This document shows positions 1 to 8,246 of a stretch of 64,000 bases of DNA, in pieces. The notes beneath the pieces were generated by a model. It did not search any database and was not told where the DNA came from. It saw nothing but the letters and a program-made list of their open reading frames with translations. The stretch is taken from positions 248,001 through 312,000 of the forward strand of contig NZ_CP023396.1 in NCBI RefSeq assembly GCF_008808095.1. Reading direction: 5' to 3'. The stretch's first letter is position 1, and each line of letters begins with the position of its first letter. The translations under genes were made by a program, and so were the position numbers. This DNA is from Pseudoalteromonas ruthenica (lineage in GTDB: Bacteria > Pseudomonadota > Gammaproteobacteria > Enterobacterales > Alteromonadaceae).

Positions 1-145
1 TTTTTGCGAGCTCTTCAGCCAATAAGGTTTTTCCTGTTCCGGGCTCGCCTTTGATCAGCAGCGGCTTTTGTAGGGCAATCGCTGCGTTGACAGCTTGTTT
101 TAAGGCGCTACTGGCAATGTAGTGGTCGGTAGAATCGAAATGCAC
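1..145 (-). CDS. MoxR-type AAA+ ATPase, N-terminal part
   Basis: Only the first 48 codons are in the window; the gene runs off the left edge. The start is a GTG at 145-143, preceded on the minus strand by an AGGATT-like ribosome binding site. The visible part contains a Walker A motif, GEPGTGKT, at about residues 34-41, preceded by the helix typical of MoxR/NorQ-like AAA ATPases (ALKQAVNAAIALQKPLLIKG). Family members act as chaperone-like ATPases, often with a von Willebrand factor A protein encoded next door; that partner would lie outside the window. The exact subfamily cannot be fixed from this fragment. Confidence 0.8.
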   Translation of the reverse strand, partial: MHFDSTDHYIASSALKQAVNAAIALQKPLLIKGEPGTGKTLLAEELAK

Positions 146-218
146 GGAATAATCCTATTACTGGTCTGACATCAATGCACTTAGTCTGCCATAGTTCGAT
201 TTGTACACCAAGTCATGC

Positions 219-248
219 TGTGACAGCGCTCGCTAACACAGGTATAAT
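219..248 (+). promoter_or_regulatory. Candidate sigma70 promoter for the DUF2947 gene
   Basis: A perfect TATAAT lies at 243-248, with a weak -35 candidate (TGTGAC, 219-224) 18 bases before it. It is 40 bases upstream of the ATG at 289. Inferred from sequence match only. Confidence 0.4.
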
Positions 249-288
249 GGCCGATATTGTTTCGCGCTGCGATAAGTTGCCATATTGA

Positions 289-765
289 ATGAATTACTTG
301 TGTTTGGATGAATACGCAAAGGCTTGGGTGTTTAAGCACCAAGAGCTATTGATAGCCCCACAACAGTTGGCGCAGATAAAACCGATGACGCCAACCCGTT
401 CTGCGGTGCTGTGGTCGACCTTTATCAGTCGAGATAAAGACCACCCGGATTTCTTTAGCGAAGATGATTGGCTATGCCAAGCGCAGCACTGGCAAGCGCA
501 AGAGGTGTTTTGGGAGCAGGCATTCGAAGATGAAACAGCAATCCCTGAGCAGATTCTTAGTCATTTAGATTGGCAAGACAACACCACAGTCTATTTTTGT
601 AATAGCCGCGATGAGGTTATCGAAACTCGGTTTGATGTGTTTAAACAACATTGGCAAAACTTTATGTTTTTAGCTGATGGCAGCATTTTGATCGGCAAAA
701 AACGCCCTCAAGTGGTGCAATTCATGGAAACAGGTTTTGCCCGCCTAGGTGAGCAACCTAAATAG
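289..765 (+). CDS. DUF2947 family protein
   Basis: A 158-residue soluble protein without signal peptide or membrane segment, rich in Trp and Phe. The pattern (an N-terminal LDEYAKAWVFKHQ, a central QIKPMTPTRSAVLW, a WQDNTTVYFCN strand and a C-terminal FMFLADGSILIGKKRPQVVQF) resembles DUF2947 proteins of Vibrio and Alteromonadales, as I recall them. Their function is unknown. The gene stands alone with its own promoter-like TATAAT, between the divergent MoxR gene and the ftsB cluster. The family name is from memory and should be taken as probable. Confidence 0.75.
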   Translation: MNYLCLDEYAKAWVFKHQELLIAPQQLAQIKPMTPTRSAVLWSTFISRDKDHPDFFSEDDWLCQAQHWQAQEVFWEQAFEDETAIPEQILSHLDWQDNTTVYFCNSRDEVIETRFDVFKQHWQNFMFLADGSILIGKKRPQVVQFMETGFARLGEQPK

Positions 766-856
766 CGCGAGTATCTTGAAGCATCGGACAGATATCATGC
801 TTCTCAAATTTTGCACAACTATGGTATAAACTTAACCTCTACGACTAGGAGGTATT

Positions 857-1510
857 GTGCAGCAACCGTCATCGCAGCAGGCCGATTTATTTGCGCTGGA
901 TCAGCAGCGGGTGCTCTATGCTGAGTTGTGTAATGCCTTTTATGCTCGAGAACTACAGCGCTTAAGCCAGCACCTTGAACCCAGCGGTGATGCGGCTCGT
1001 GTGGCGCGTATGCTAGCCAGCTTACCTTATTATGTCGAGCGCGCGGCGTTTCACATCGTTCGTGGTCATAGCCCGTTAACCTTAGATGGGCAAAATGGCA
1101 GTTGGATTGCCAAGCAGGCCACTAAGGCGCCAGTACCAGATAGCGAGAAAAATCATGCGTTTTATAGCCGCTTTGCGCAAATTGGCATGTTAGTCCCGGT
1201 ATTGGTGGCGCAACAAGGGATGCAGTACGTAATGCTCGATACGCTTGATCAAGTCAGTAGTAACCGAGTGCATTGCAATCAAAGCGGATGGTTTGATTTG
1301 CAGGGTCAGTATCAAGATAGCCGCATACAACATCAAAAAGTGACGCTGTTATGGCCTGGCAAGAAGCATTTTACGCCGGCCTGCTGTGGCCATCGTTGGC
1401 AGCAATATAAGGTCACATCGCCGCGCACATTAAGCTTGCGGGAAATGCTGTTAACAACACGAATAAACTGGAAAAACTTCAGGCAACCATTGCCTGTAAA
1501 GGATACATAA
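857..1510 (+). CDS. Conserved hypothetical protein upstream of ftsB
   Basis: A 217-residue protein starting at GTG 857, four bases after a perfect AGGAGG (847-852), which settles the start. No signal peptide or membrane span is seen. It has a basic C-terminal half and a CCGHRWQQYKV segment with two adjacent Cys near residue 178, but no catalytic motif I recognise. Its TAA stop overlaps the ftsB ATG by one base, so the two are translationally coupled and it leads the ftsB-ispD-ispF-truD-surE run. Function unknown. Confidence 0.75.
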   Translation: MQQPSSQQADLFALDQQRVLYAELCNAFYARELQRLSQHLEPSGDAARVARMLASLPYYVERAAFHIVRGHSPLTLDGQNGSWIAKQATKAPVPDSEKNHAFYSRFAQIGMLVPVLVAQQGMQYVMLDTLDQVSSNRVHCNQSGWFDLQGQYQDSRIQHQKVTLLWPGKKHFTPACCGHRWQQYKVTSPRTLSLREMLLTTRINWKNFRQPLPVKDT

Positions 1511-1803
1511 TGCGCCTATTTCAATTAGGCCTCGTGGCTTTGTTTTTTTACTTACAGTATCTGTTATGGTTTGGTCATAATGGCATTGAGGATTACACCC
1601 GACTGCGTAAAGCGGTCGCCAGCCATGAGCTTACTAATCAACAATTAAGTAAACGTAATAAACTGCTTGAGGCAGATATCCAGGACCTGAAGTTGGATTT
1701 GGAGGGGGTAGAAGAGCGGGCCCGCCACGAACTGGGGATGATCAAACCCGGTGAGGTGTTTTACCGCGTTTTACCGAGCAAGCAATCGCTTAGAAAAGAA
1801 TAA
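1510..1803 (+). CDS. ftsB: Cell division protein FtsB
   Basis: A 97-residue bitopic membrane protein: a short cytoplasmic N-terminus, one transmembrane helix at about residues 4-21, then a periplasmic coiled coil (about 28-70) ending in the conserved RHELGMIKPGEVFYRVL segment. FtsB forms the FtsQ-FtsL-FtsB complex that activates septal peptidoglycan synthesis. Size and position immediately before ispD match the usual gammaproteobacterial order. The start overlaps the stop of the upstream gene (TAATG). Confidence 0.95.
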   Translation: MRLFQLGLVALFFYLQYLLWFGHNGIEDYTRLRKAVASHELTNQQLSKRNKLLEADIQDLKLDLEGVEERARHELGMIKPGEVFYRVLPSKQSLRKE

Positions 1804-1819
1804 TAGTTACTGAATTCAT

Positions 1820-2560
1820 ATGACGACACAACCTCGCATTGTTGCCATCGTTCCCGCTGCGGGAGTGGGCTCCCGAATGCAATCAAGCACACCCAAGCAA
1901 TACATCGAACTGCAGGGCAAAACAGTCTTAGAGCACACCCTGAATAAGCTTATGAGAGTAGGCGAGATCAGCGCCATTAAAGTGGCCATCAGTGCAGCTG
2001 ATGATTACTTTTCCACGCTCGCCATCAATAAACAGGTTATTAGTACTGTCGCCGGAGGCCGTGAGCGCGCAGACTCGGTGTTGGCGGCGTTGGATGCCTT
2101 AGAGCAACAAAGCCCTGATTGGGTCTTGGTGCATGATGCGGCACGTCCTTTAGTGTGTGCACATGACATCGAGAATCTGATAGCGCAATGCTGCGCTGCA
2201 AAGCAAGGTGGTATTTTGGCCGCCAAGGTGCGCGATACGATAAAGCGCGGCTGCAAGCGCGGGTGCAAGCGCGGGTGCAATAGTGAAGATGACGGCGAGT
2301 TTATCGACATGACCATACCGCGAGAGCATTTATACCAAGCGTTGACGCCGCAATTCTTTCCTTATGAGCTCTTGCGCCAATCGCTGCGCGATGCGCTTGC
2401 TGCGGGTGCCAACATTACTGACGAAGCATCAGCCATGGAGTGGGCTGGACATCCGGTACGCTTAATCACCGGACGCAGTGATAATTTCAAAATAACCACG
2501 CCAGAAGACTTACAGTTAGCAAACTTTCTTTTGGCCCAACAAGTAACGGAGTTTGTATGA
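1820..2560 (+). CDS. ispD: 2-C-methyl-D-erythritol 4-phosphate cytidylyltransferase
   Basis: IspD joins CTP and MEP in the non-mevalonate isoprenoid pathway. The nucleotide-binding signature [10 protein letters not shown] with the following KQY is at about residues 11-27, VHDAARPLV at about 104-112, and DDT/RDT-type and [10 protein letters not shown] segments follow. At 246 residues it is about ten longer than E. coli IspD. The excess comes from residues 142-153, a triple KRGC repeat encoded by three 12-base units, in the arm region after VRDTIKR. Apart from this the fold-defining motifs are intact, so the enzyme is probably active. The stop overlaps the ispF start by four bases. Confidence 0.96.
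   Translation: MTTQPRIVAIVPAAGVGSRMQSSTPKQYIELQGKTVLEHTLNKLMRVGEISAIKVAISAADDYFSTLAINKQVISTVAGGRERADSVLAALDALEQQSPDWVLVHDAARPLVCAHDIENLIAQCCAAKQGGILAAKVRDTIKRGCKRGCKRGCNSEDDGEFIDMTIPREHLYQALTPQFFPYELLRQSLRDALAAGANITDEASAMEWAGHPVRLITGRSDNFKITTPEDLQLANFLLAQQVTEFV
2243..2278 (+). repeat. Three 12-base tandem repeats inside ispD
   Basis: Three in-frame copies of AAGCGCGG(C/G)TGC, encoding KRGC three times. The second and third copies are identical and the first differs by one base, which points to recent slippage duplication. The number of units is a multiple of three bases, so the frame is kept. Confidence 0.95.
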
Positions 2561-3036
2561 TCCGCATTGGTCATGGCTATGATGTACACCGCTTTGGTGG
2601 TGAAGGACCGCTAGTAATTGCCGGCGTGAGCATCGATTATGAACAAGGCTTTATTGCCCACTCCGATGGCGATGTTGCTATTCATGCCTTATGTGATGCC
2701 TTACTTGGGGCGTTGGCATTGGGGGATATCGGCAAACACTTTCCTGATACCAGTGCCGAATTTGCTGGTATTGATAGCCGTATACTGCTGCGTCGGGTGA
2801 TGCAGGAAGTGAATAACAAGGGCTATGCGGTGGGCAATGTTGATGTCACTATTGTCGCTCAGACACCGAAAATGCGCCCTCATATTGATGCTATGCGCCA
2901 ATGTTTAGCCGATGATTTACAGGTGCGCATGGATCAAGTCAATGTTAAGGCAACGACCACTGAAAAGCTCGGTTTCGCAGGGCGCAAAGAAGGGATAGCC
3001 AGTCATGCGGTGGCACTGTTGGTCGAATCGTCATGA
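2557..3036 (+). CDS. ispF: 2-C-methyl-D-erythritol 2,4-cyclodiphosphate synthase
   Basis: A 159-residue IspF, the next-but-one step after IspD. The metal-binding DVHRF (D8 and H10) is at the N-terminus, followed by [18 protein letters not shown] around residues 34-51 and the [15 protein letters not shown] signature near the C-terminus. Length matches the family. It overlaps ispD and truD by four bases each (ATGA), so the three genes are translationally coupled. Confidence 0.97.
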   Translation: MIRIGHGYDVHRFGGEGPLVIAGVSIDYEQGFIAHSDGDVAIHALCDALLGALALGDIGKHFPDTSAEFAGIDSRILLRRVMQEVNNKGYAVGNVDVTIVAQTPKMRPHIDAMRQCLADDLQVRMDQVNVKATTTEKLGFAGRKEGIASHAVALLVESS

Positions 3037-4106
3037 GTGACGCAGTATCACCCTGGGAGCAGCCTTTAGCTGAGCTAAACTATTTATACGGCAAGCCAAG
3101 CGCAAAAGGGCTGTTTAAAGAGCACGCCGAAGACTTTATGGTCGACGAAGAGCTTGGATTTGAGCTCGATGGTGAAGGTGAGCATGTTTGTATCCATATA
3201 ATCAAACGTGGTGTTAATACACAGGCGGTCGCCAAAGCCATTGCTAAGCATGCACAAGTGGCTCCCAGAGAGGTGGCTTACGCCGGACAAAAAGACCGCC
3301 AAGGTGTGTGTAGCCAGTGGTTTAGTGTTCCTGTTCCGATAAAAAAGCATATCGACTTCAGTGCCCTAAATGATGAGTCAATCTTTGTTACTGAGCAGCA
3401 ACGCCATGGTCGCCGTTTGCGTCTCGGTTGTCATCGGGGGAATCACTTTAAAATACGCTTGCGTGAGGTCGATGAGCCATTAGCGGTGCTTAGTCGTATT
3501 AACGCCGTGCGTCAGGGAGTGCCCAATTACTTTGGTGAGCAACGTTTTGGTCATGGCGGGCATAATCTCACCATGGCGCAGCGGATGTTCCAAGGTGAGC
3601 GTATCCGCGATAAAAAGCTGCGCTCGATGGTGATCTCCGCCGCCCGGTCTTACATTTTTAATCAGATCGTTAGTTTGCGAGTAGCCGAGCATGGTCTTGC
3701 CAAAACCCTGCAACATGAAGTGTTTATGCTCAGTGGCAGTAACGCCTTTTTCACTGATGCCATTACTCCTGAGAACATCACCCGCTTAGTACAAGGTGAT
3801 ATTGAGCTGTCTGCCCCCATGGTGGGTAAGGGTGATAAGGCACTGGTGGCGCAAGAGCGTCAATGGTTGGCACCATTTAATGAGTGGTGCGCGGGGTTGG
3901 CGCAATTAGGGCTTAAAGGGGAGCGCCGTATGCTGCGTCTTTACCCTGAAAACTTAACTGTCGCAGCGCCTAGCGAGAATGTCATAGAGCTGAGTTTTAG
4001 TCTAAAAAAAGGCTGTTTTGCTACGGCGTTACTCAGAGAGCTGGTTGACTATCGACAAAGTGAGAACAGTATTACAAGGAATCACGATGAGAATATTGCT
4101 AAGTAA
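3033..4106 (+). CDS. truD: tRNA pseudouridine(13) synthase TruD
   Basis: A 357-residue protein with the TruD signature: an N-terminal [16 protein letters not shown], the catalytic region [15 protein letters not shown] with its Asp at about residue 89, and [15 protein letters not shown] around 163-177. It isomerises U13 in tRNA-Glu. Its 3' end overlaps the surE start by 20 bases. Confidence 0.96.
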   Translation: MSDAVSPWEQPLAELNYLYGKPSAKGLFKEHAEDFMVDEELGFELDGEGEHVCIHIIKRGVNTQAVAKAIAKHAQVAPREVAYAGQKDRQGVCSQWFSVPVPIKKHIDFSALNDESIFVTEQQRHGRRLRLGCHRGNHFKIRLREVDEPLAVLSRINAVRQGVPNYFGEQRFGHGGHNLTMAQRMFQGERIRDKKLRSMVISAARSYIFNQIVSLRVAEHGLAKTLQHEVFMLSGSNAFFTDAITPENITRLVQGDIELSAPMVGKGDKALVAQERQWLAPFNEWCAGLAQLGLKGERRMLRLYPENLTVAAPSENVIELSFSLKKGCFATALLRELVDYRQSENSITRNHDENIAK

Positions 4107-4845
4107 TGATGATGGTGTGCATGCCAAGGGAATAGCCGCTTTATATCAAGCGTTGCAGCAAATTGCTGAGGTTGATGTGGTGGCACCCGATCGAAACTGC
4201 AGTGGTGCCAGTAACTCATTGACGTTAATGAACCCTCTGCGTGCCCACAAGCTAGATAATGGTTTTATCAGTATCAATGGCGCGCCGACCGACTGTGTAC
4301 ACGTTGCTTTGAATGCATTGTTGGAGCAGCAACCGGACTTAGTTGTCGCGGGCGTAAACCATGGTGCTAACTTGGGTGATGACACCCTTTATTCTGGCAC
4401 AGTTGCCGCCGCCACCGAAGGCCGACACATGGGCTTACCAGCCATTGCTGTGTCGCTTGTAGGACCAGAGTGTGAGCACTTTGAGACGGCAGCACAAGTG
4501 ACGGTTGATATAATCAAAAAGCTCAAGAGCCACCCATTACCGAAAGACCAAATTATTAATATCAATGTTCCTGATGTGCCTTACCGTGAACTTAGAGGCA
4601 TTAAAGTGACGCGATTGGGTGCTCGTCATAAAGCGGAAACCATGACTGCACAGCGTGACCCTTGGGGTCGTAAGGTGTATTGGTATGGCTCGCTAGGCCC
4701 TGAACTGGATGCGGGGGCGGGCACTGATTTTGATGCAATCCGTCAAGGCTTTGCCGCAGTAACGCCAATGAGTGTAGATATGACCGCTCATGAAAGCATT
4801 ACTCCCTTGCAGGAATGGCTGTTGGAGTCTGGTGATGATCGGTAA
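4087..4845 (+). CDS. surE: 5'/3'-nucleotidase SurE
   Basis: A 252-residue SurE starting at ATG 4087, seven bases after an AAGGA site; a longer in-frame opening reaches upstream but lies inside truD. The metal-binding SNDDGV (about residues 6-11) and the GAPTDCV and [21 protein letters not shown] motifs (about 90-115) are present. The enzyme dephosphorylates nucleoside monophosphates in stress and stationary phase and is typically encoded with pcm, nlpD and rpoS, as here. Confidence 0.95.
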   Translation: MRILLSNDDGVHAKGIAALYQALQQIAEVDVVAPDRNCSGASNSLTLMNPLRAHKLDNGFISINGAPTDCVHVALNALLEQQPDLVVAGVNHGANLGDDTLYSGTVAAATEGRHMGLPAIAVSLVGPECEHFETAAQVTVDIIKKLKSHPLPKDQIININVPDVPYRELRGIKVTRLGARHKAETMTAQRDPWGRKVYWYGSLGPELDAGAGTDFDAIRQGFAAVTPMSVDMTAHESITPLQEWLLESGDDR

Positions 4846-5473
4846 TCTGCAACGCAGTGCAAGTTCATTGGCAGAGTTGTTAGCCAAAGAGGGAGTGACT
4901 GATCAGCGCGTGCTTGAGGTTATAGCACACACCCCTCGGCATGTATTTATAGATGAGGTGCTAAAACATAAAGCCTATCAGAATACCGCTTTACCAATCG
5001 GCCAAGGGCAAACTATTTCGCAACCCTTTATCGTCGCGCAGATGACCGCACTGCTGCGCCAGCATGGCGTGAGCTCTAAGGTGTTGGAGATAGGTACCGG
5101 TTCTGGTTATCAAAGCGCTATATTGGCACAGCTGTTTGACAAGGTGTATTCGGTAGAGCGTATCAAGGCGTTGCAGTGGCAAGCAAAACGCCGCTTGCAT
5201 CAGCTTGATTTGTATAACGTCAGCATGAAGCATGGTGACGGTTGGCAAGGCTGGGCATCTCAAGCGCCATTTCAGGGCATTATAGTGACTGCCGCAGCAT
5301 CCAGTGTTCCCGAGCAGCTGCTCCAGCAGCTTGATGACGGTGGTGTGATGATTGTGCCAATAGGCGATGCTGAACAAAAGCTAATGGTATATACTCGCCA
5401 TGGAAATCAATTTAATCAACAAGTTATGGCCGATGTACGTTTTGTGCCCTTGGTACCTGGCGACATAATATAA
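4835..5473 (+). CDS. pcm: Protein-L-isoaspartate O-methyltransferase
   Basis: The start ATG 4835 follows a GGAG (4824-4827) and overlaps the surE 3' end by 11 bases; the longer reading frame from 4790 would lie inside surE. The 212-residue product has the SAM-binding [16 protein letters not shown] (about 80-95), and [20 protein letters not shown] (about 51-70), the substrate-binding region of the family. It repairs isoaspartyl residues in aged proteins. Confidence 0.95.
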   Translation: MIGNLQRSASSLAELLAKEGVTDQRVLEVIAHTPRHVFIDEVLKHKAYQNTALPIGQGQTISQPFIVAQMTALLRQHGVSSKVLEIGTGSGYQSAILAQLFDKVYSVERIKALQWQAKRRLHQLDLYNVSMKHGDGWQGWASQAPFQGIIVTAAASSVPEQLLQQLDDGGVMIVPIGDAEQKLMVYTRHGNQFNQQVMADVRFVPLVPGDII

Positions 5474-5483
5474 GGAAGTTTTC

Positions 5484-6062
5484 TTGCAGTTATTTACCCC
5501 TTTGTACGATGCCGCCTTGCGTTGGGCCGCTCACCGACATGCTGAGCGCTACTTAGCAGGGATGAGCTTTGCCGAATCGGTATTTTTTCCCGTTCCCCCT
5601 GACGTCATGCTGGCACCGATGTGCTTAGCGAAAACTTCACAAGCTTGGCGTTTCGCTATTTTGACCACCTTAGCCTCTGTTATTGGCGGAGTATTAGGTT
5701 ATCTTCTTGGTTTTTGGTTATTTGAACCCTTAGTTGAACCATTTATCCATTCTATGGGTTGGCAAGATAAATTTGCCCAAGCACTCGCTTGGTTTGAACA
5801 TTATGGCGTGTGGGTGGTGTTTATAGCTGGCTTCTCGCCGATACCTTATAAGGTCTTTACCATAGGCGCCGGTTTATTGCAGATGGCCTTTTTACCTTTC
5901 TTGTTGGCATCGGCAGTAGGCCGAGGTGCACGCTTTTTTCTTGTCGCTGCATTGATGAAGTGGGGAGGGGCGCGTATGGAGCAAAAACTGCGACAATACG
6001 TGGAAGTGCTTGGTTGGCTTGTAGTTAGCTTGGCCATCGGTTTATATTTGGTTTACCGCTAA
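5484..6062 (+). CDS. YqaA-type membrane protein (VTT/DedA-like)
   Basis: A 192-residue inner membrane protein. The start is TTG 5484, five bases after a strong AAGGAAG (5472-5478). It has about four hydrophobic segments and the DedA/SNARE-associated features ESVFFPVPPDVML (about 30-42) and FIAGFSPIPYKVFTIGAG (about 113-130), the Arg/Lys-Pro membrane re-entrant pattern. Members of this superfamily have been linked to lipid flipping, but YqaA itself is uncharacterised. Position between pcm and nlpD is the common one in Alteromonadales. Confidence 0.88.
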   Translation: MQLFTPLYDAALRWAAHRHAERYLAGMSFAESVFFPVPPDVMLAPMCLAKTSQAWRFAILTTLASVIGGVLGYLLGFWLFEPLVEPFIHSMGWQDKFAQALAWFEHYGVWVVFIAGFSPIPYKVFTIGAGLLQMAFLPFLLASAVGRGARFFLVAALMKWGGARMEQKLRQYVEVLGWLVVSLAIGLYLVYR

Positions 6063-6080
6063 GCTATGCAAGGGCGCTTT

Positions 6081-6914
6081 ATGCAAGTGAAATACACCAG
6101 TTTGATAGTACTGGTTTGCTTGTTATTGAGTGCTTGCTCGTCTCGAAATACACCCGCACCGGTTTCTGTCCTAGACACTGGTCGGGCCAAAGTGTCACGA
6201 AAAATTCATATCACCGGGGAGCACTATCGTGTGCAAAAAGGCGATACCCTCTACGCCATTGCTTTTAGTGCTAACAAAGATGTCCGGGAAATCGCGCAAA
6301 TCAATGGTATTAAGCCGCCGTACACTATTTACCCAAAGCAGTTGATTTACATCGAGTCGCAATGGCTAAAAAAGAAAAAGCGAGAAAAATATCGTAACTC
6401 GAGTAAAAAGTCTACAAAATCAACACAAAAAAATAACAAAAAATTAAAGAAAGAGGTTGCGAAGCCGATACAACGGGAGTATGTTCGAAAACAACCTAGT
6501 AAAAAAACTGTTAGCAAAAAAGTACGTTCTGCTAACAAGTCAGCTCAAACTTTGAGCTGGCAATGGCCAGCACAGGGAAAGGTCACGCAGCGTTTCTCTA
6601 ACAAAGAAAATGGCTATAAAGGGGTGCAGATAGCCAACCGAACAGGGACTTCTGTTCGCGCTGCCGCCGATGGTGTGGTCGTGTATGCGGGTGATGCGCT
6701 ACGGGGATACGGTAATTTAATCATAGTGAAACATAACGATGATTATCTTAGTGCGTACGCACACAATTCGCGTTTACTAGTACAGGAAAAACAGGATGTC
6801 AAAGCTGGGCAAAAGATTGCCGAGATGGGCAGCTCTGAGTCCCCTGTTACCGCTCTTCGTTTTGAAATCCGGTATCGAGGCAAAGCAGTCAATCCGAGCA
6901 AGTACTTACCCTAG
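6081..6914 (+). CDS. nlpD: NlpD-type lipoprotein, activator of cell-wall amidases
   Basis: Start ATG 6081 is chosen because an AGGGCG site (6070-6075) precedes it; ATG 6066 is less likely. The 277-residue product has a lipoprotein signal with lipobox LSAC (Cys19), a LysM domain (YRVQKGDTLYAIAFSANKDV, about 48-90), a long Lys/Ser-rich linker, and a C-terminal LytM/M23 domain. The zinc ligands of active LytM enzymes are missing: GVQIANR stands where HxGxD is expected and LRFEIR where HLHFE is expected. This is typical of NlpD, which activates AmiC at the septum rather than cutting peptidoglycan. The rpoS main promoter usually lies inside nlpD. Confidence 0.93.
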   Translation: MQVKYTSLIVLVCLLLSACSSRNTPAPVSVLDTGRAKVSRKIHITGEHYRVQKGDTLYAIAFSANKDVREIAQINGIKPPYTIYPKQLIYIESQWLKKKKREKYRNSSKKSTKSTQKNNKKLKKEVAKPIQREYVRKQPSKKTVSKKVRSANKSAQTLSWQWPAQGKVTQRFSNKENGYKGVQIANRTGTSVRAAADGVVVYAGDALRGYGNLIIVKHNDDYLSAYAHNSRLLVQEKQDVKAGQKIAEMGSSESPVTALRFEIRYRGKAVNPSKYLP

Positions 6915-6981
6915 CTTTACAAGCACGAAACAGTAGTAAGGTGTTTGGGATTTTTACCGCGCTACACCGGAGGGTACTCTG

Positions 6982-7962
6982 ATGGGTCACACTGCAAAAC
7001 TTGAAACCACACAAGACAACGCCACTGATACAAATGTTATCGACGAACCAAAGGAAGAACTCCTAGAGCAAGTAGAGGAAAGTAATGCTGAGGAAGAGAT
7101 CTTTGCCAAGGACGATAATGTTAAAAACCTCGATGCAACGCAACTTTACCTAAGTGAAATTGGCTTTTCGCCGCTGTTAAGCGCCGAGGAAGAAGTCTAC
7201 TTTGCACGTAAAGCCTTACGTGGCTGCGAAGCGTCAAGAAAACGCATGATTGAGAGCAACCTACGCCTGGTTGTGAAAATTGCCCGACGTTACAATAATC
7301 GTGGTTTAGCACTACTCGATCTGATTGAGGAAGGTAATCTGGGGCTGATCCGTGCCGTGGAGAAGTTTGACCCAGAGCGCGGTTTTCGCTTTTCAACTTA
7401 TGCAACATGGTGGATACGACAAACGATAGAGCGTGCGATAATGAACCAGACACGCACTATTCGCCTACCGATTCACGTGGTTAAAGAGCTTAATGTTTAC
7501 TTGCGTACGGCCCGTGAACTGACGCAGCAACTGGACCATGAACCAACGGCAGAAGAAATTGCAGAGCGTTTAGACCGACCAGTAGAAGACGTGACTAAAA
7601 TGTTGCGTTTAAACGAAAAGATTTCTTCCGTTGATACCCCGATTGGTGGTGACAACGATAAAGCATTACTGGACATTATTGCCGATGAGAAGGGCAGTGG
7701 TCCCGAAGGGGAAGTGCAAAGTAAAGATATCAACGATCATATCGTGCATTGGCTTGATGAGCTAAACCCTAAACAGCGGGAAGTTTTGGCTCGACGCTTT
7801 GGTTTATTAGGATACGAGCCATCCACCCTCGAGGACGTAGGCCGAGAAATTGGCCTCACCCGAGAGCGGGTAAGACAAATTCAAGTGGAGGCATTGCGCC
7901 GATTAAAAGATATGCTCCATCACGAAGGGCTTAACACCGAGAGTCTATTTGAACAAATGTAA
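6982..7962 (+). CDS. rpoS: RNA polymerase sigma factor RpoS
   Basis: A 326-residue group 2 sigma70 factor. Region 1.2 ([21 protein letters not shown]) starts near residue 50, region 2 includes [20 protein letters not shown] at about 135-155, region 3 holds [18 protein letters not shown], and region 4 ends with [20 protein letters not shown]. It directs stationary-phase and general stress transcription. The start follows GGAGGGT. A strong terminator follows the stop. Confidence 0.97.
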   Translation: MGHTAKLETTQDNATDTNVIDEPKEELLEQVEESNAEEEIFAKDDNVKNLDATQLYLSEIGFSPLLSAEEEVYFARKALRGCEASRKRMIESNLRLVVKIARRYNNRGLALLDLIEEGNLGLIRAVEKFDPERGFRFSTYATWWIRQTIERAIMNQTRTIRLPIHVVKELNVYLRTARELTQQLDHEPTAEEIAERLDRPVEDVTKMLRLNEKISSVDTPIGGDNDKALLDIIADEKGSGPEGEVQSKDINDHIVHWLDELNPKQREVLARRFGLLGYEPSTLEDVGREIGLTRERVRQIQVEALRRLKDMLHHEGLNTESLFEQM

Positions 7963-7977
7963 TGACTGATTACCCAC

Positions 7978-8004
7978 AAGCCGCCTTTTAAAGGCGGCTT
8001 TTTT
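7978..8004 (+). terminator. Rho-independent terminator after rpoS
   Basis: An 11-base-pair stem (AAGCCGCCTTT / AAAGGCGGCTT) followed by a run of T residues, 16 bases after the rpoS stop. Confidence 0.92.
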
Positions 8005-8246
8005 ATGCACTTAATTAACAGGGCAACATACAATGGGCCTCGCAGCCCAAGAACTTTCCCAGATACTCCAACACTCATTGTTAACGTACCCATTGGTGGT
8101 GAGATAAATTCAAGCTCGCTGAAGTCCCTTCTTTTGATATTCGTCGGTTGTTAATAATGACTTTAGTCAATACAAAAAATACACAATTGATTAACATGTT
8201 TGTTTTGGTTAGTCTGGACCTGATTAAAAAACAAACGAGGTGATTT

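Noticed and set aside
2005..2316. Open frame on the minus strand inside ispD (103 codons)
   Set aside because: Lies wholly opposite a clear ispD, with no ribosome binding site and a composition dominated by the KRGC repeat complement.
6081..6914. nlpD product as an active LytM endopeptidase
   Set aside because: Zinc ligands are missing in both key motifs, so it is taken as a degenerate activator.
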